Shown here one piece after another: positions 4,492 through 5,676 of a stretch of 5,676 bases of DNA. Each line of letters begins with the position of its first letter. Positions within the stretch are counted from its first letter, which is position 1. This stretch comes from Clostridia bacterium (GTDB lineage: Bacteria; Aerophobota; Aerophobia; Aerophobales; AE-B3A): contig WJOQ01000193.1 of the NCBI GenBank assembly GCA_009618505.1, forward strand, positions 1 to 5,676, read 5' to 3'. The position numbers and the translations under genes are program-made. Below the pieces are notes generated by a model. It was given only the letters and a program-made list of their open reading frames with translations. It did not search any database and was not told where the DNA came from.

Positions 4492-5676
4492 ATGGAATCA
4501 AAAAAACAGATTCAATTAATCAAGAAGAATACAGTAGAAATCATTCAGGAAAGTGAGCTTCTAAGAAGAATAACAAGCAAGGGGTCACTTCGCATAAAGC
4601 TTGGAGTGGACCCTACTACTTCCGATATTCACCTGGGACATAGTATAGTTCTTTTTAAGCTAAGATGTTTCCAGGATTTAGGACATAAAGTCATTCTCTT
4701 AATTGGTGACTTTACCGCCAGGGTTGGGGATCCCAGCGGTAGAAGTAAAACGAGGAAACCCTTGTCTATCAAGGAGATAGCTGCCAATGCCAGAACTTAT
4801 CGAGAACAGGCCTTTAAGATATTAGCTCCAAAAAAAACAGAAGTGCTCTTTAACTCTGAATGGCTTAGCAAGATGAATTTTTCTGATGTCTTGAAACTTG
4901 CTTCTCGTTATACCGTGGCAAGAATGCTGGAAAGAGACGATTTTAGTTTGCGCTATCAAAAAAAATATCCTATTGGTCTTCACGAATTTATGTATCCTTT
5001 GATGCAGGCTTATGATTCGGTAGCCATGCATGCCGATGTAGAGTTAGGCGGGACAGACCAGAAATTCAATCTTCTTTTAGGAAGACAAATACAGAAGGCT
5101 TATGGACAGCCATCACAAATTGTCATTACCATGCCACTTCTGGAGGGTATAGATGGTTCTAAGAAGATGAGCAAAAGTCTGGGGAACTATATTGGGGTGA
5201 CAGAACCGCCTTATGAGATGTACGGAAAAGTTATGTCAATACCCGATGAGTTAATATTTAAGTATTTTCGATTGCTGACCTCTCTAAAAGAAGAAGAAGT
5301 AGACTCCAGAGAAAAGGAGTCTAAGGAGGGGAGGCTGCACCCCGGCAAAGCAAAAGAGGAATTAGCCGAGAGGATAGTCAGTTTTTACCATGGTAAATCT
5401 AACGCAGAAGCGGCAAAAGAGAGATTTAAAGCCATTTTCAAGAGAAAAGAGACACCAACCGACATTCCCTCCTATTCTTTGGCCTCAGATGAAATGAAGG
5501 AAGGTAAGATATGGATAGTGAGGATTCTCCAGCTTACCGGTTTGGCGAATAGCGGTTCAGAGGCACGCCGTCTAATTAAGCAGGGGGGAGTGAAATGGGA
5601 TGAAAAAATAGTGAAAGATATTGGCTGGGAAGTTTCTCCAGGCGAGAGTCACGTTTTGCAAGCAGGCAAAAGAAAA
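4492..5676 (+). CDS. tyrS: Tyrosyl-tRNA synthetase (TyrZ type), 3' end cut by window
   Basis: This class I aminoacyl-tRNA synthetase attaches tyrosine to tRNA-Tyr. The frame runs from ATG 4492 through 395 codons to the window edge without a stop. The SD GAGGAG (4479-4484) is seven bases upstream, and the gap to miaA is 12 bases, indicating one operon. Residues show the HIGH-type signature HLGH (47-50) in GVDPTTSDIHLGH, the tyrosine pocket region YPLMQAYDSVAMHADVELGG (168-187) followed by TDQKFN (188-193), the KMSKS loop DGSKKMSKSLGN (221-232), and a C-terminal S4 RNA-binding domain (about 345-393, with GSEARRLIKQGGV). HLGH and a true KMSKS, instead of KFGKS, place it in the TyrZ-like subgroup. 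The S4 domain is almost finished (ending AGKRK), so probably fewer than about ten residues are missing. No T-box or other leader regulation is visible, which fits an internal operon position. Confidence 0.97.
   Translation, partial: MESKKQIQLIKKNTVEIIQESELLRRITSKGSLRIKLGVDPTTSDIHLGHSIVLFKLRCFQDLGHKVILLIGDFTARVGDPSGRSKTRKPLSIKEIAANARTYREQAFKILAPKKTEVLFNSEWLSKMNFSDVLKLASRYTVARMLERDDFSLRYQKKYPIGLHEFMYPLMQAYDSVAMHADVELGGTDQKFNLLLGRQIQKAYGQPSQIVITMPLLEGIDGSKKMSKSLGNYIGVTEPPYEMYGKVMSIPDELIFKYFRLLTSLKEEEVDSREKESKEGRLHPGKAKEELAERIVSFYHGKSNAEAAKERFKAIFKRKETPTDIPSYSLASDEMKEGKIWIVRILQLTGLANSGSEARRLIKQGGVKWDEKIVKDIGWEVSPGESHVLQAGKRK

Overview
This window comes from a bacterial chromosome of moderately low GC content with compact, mostly co-directional genes. 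Everything recognisable is on the + strand. The core genes (miaB, miaA and a TyrZ-type tyrS) are universal bacterial families, so they do not fix a phylum, and I do not assign one.

Layout. Bases 1-117 hold the 3' end of an unidentified gene. Its stop overlaps a well-placed GTG start for an 11-codon frame (114-146). That frame reads like the first ten residues of a MiaB-type methylthiotransferase and stops where the first conserved cysteine should be. About 140 bases of GC-rich, hairpin-rich noncoding DNA follow (147-285), then a textbook sigma-70 promoter (296-324) embedded in a candidate inverted-repeat operator (306-351).

This promoter drives an accessory module at 360-2049. First comes an intact AbiEi-family antitoxin/repressor. 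It is joined through an ATGA overlap to a 30-codon frame that looks like the N-terminus of the AbiEii toxin and nothing more. That frame joins through a second ATGA overlap to a 333-residue RhuM-Fic/Doc fusion protein. The normal type IV toxin has apparently been lost, and a different toxin-like protein occupies its place in the operon.

After a 91-base gap comes a tightly packed housekeeping operon, miaB-miaA-tyrS (2141 to the window end). miaB and miaA overlap by 7 bases, with miaA starting at TTG. tyrS follows 12 bases later and runs off the window, lacking only its last few residues. MiaA and MiaB make i6A and then ms2i6A at A37 of tRNAs that read UNN codons, including tRNA-Tyr, the substrate of TyrS. 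The three genes therefore share a tRNA substrate.

The most interesting part is 114-2140. It looks like accessory DNA inserted at or near the 5' end of a miaB-like gene, carrying a possible chimeric toxin-antitoxin operon. The insertion history and the pairing of AbiEi with RhuM-Fic are inferences. The reading frames, overlaps, promoter and motifs are read directly from the sequence.
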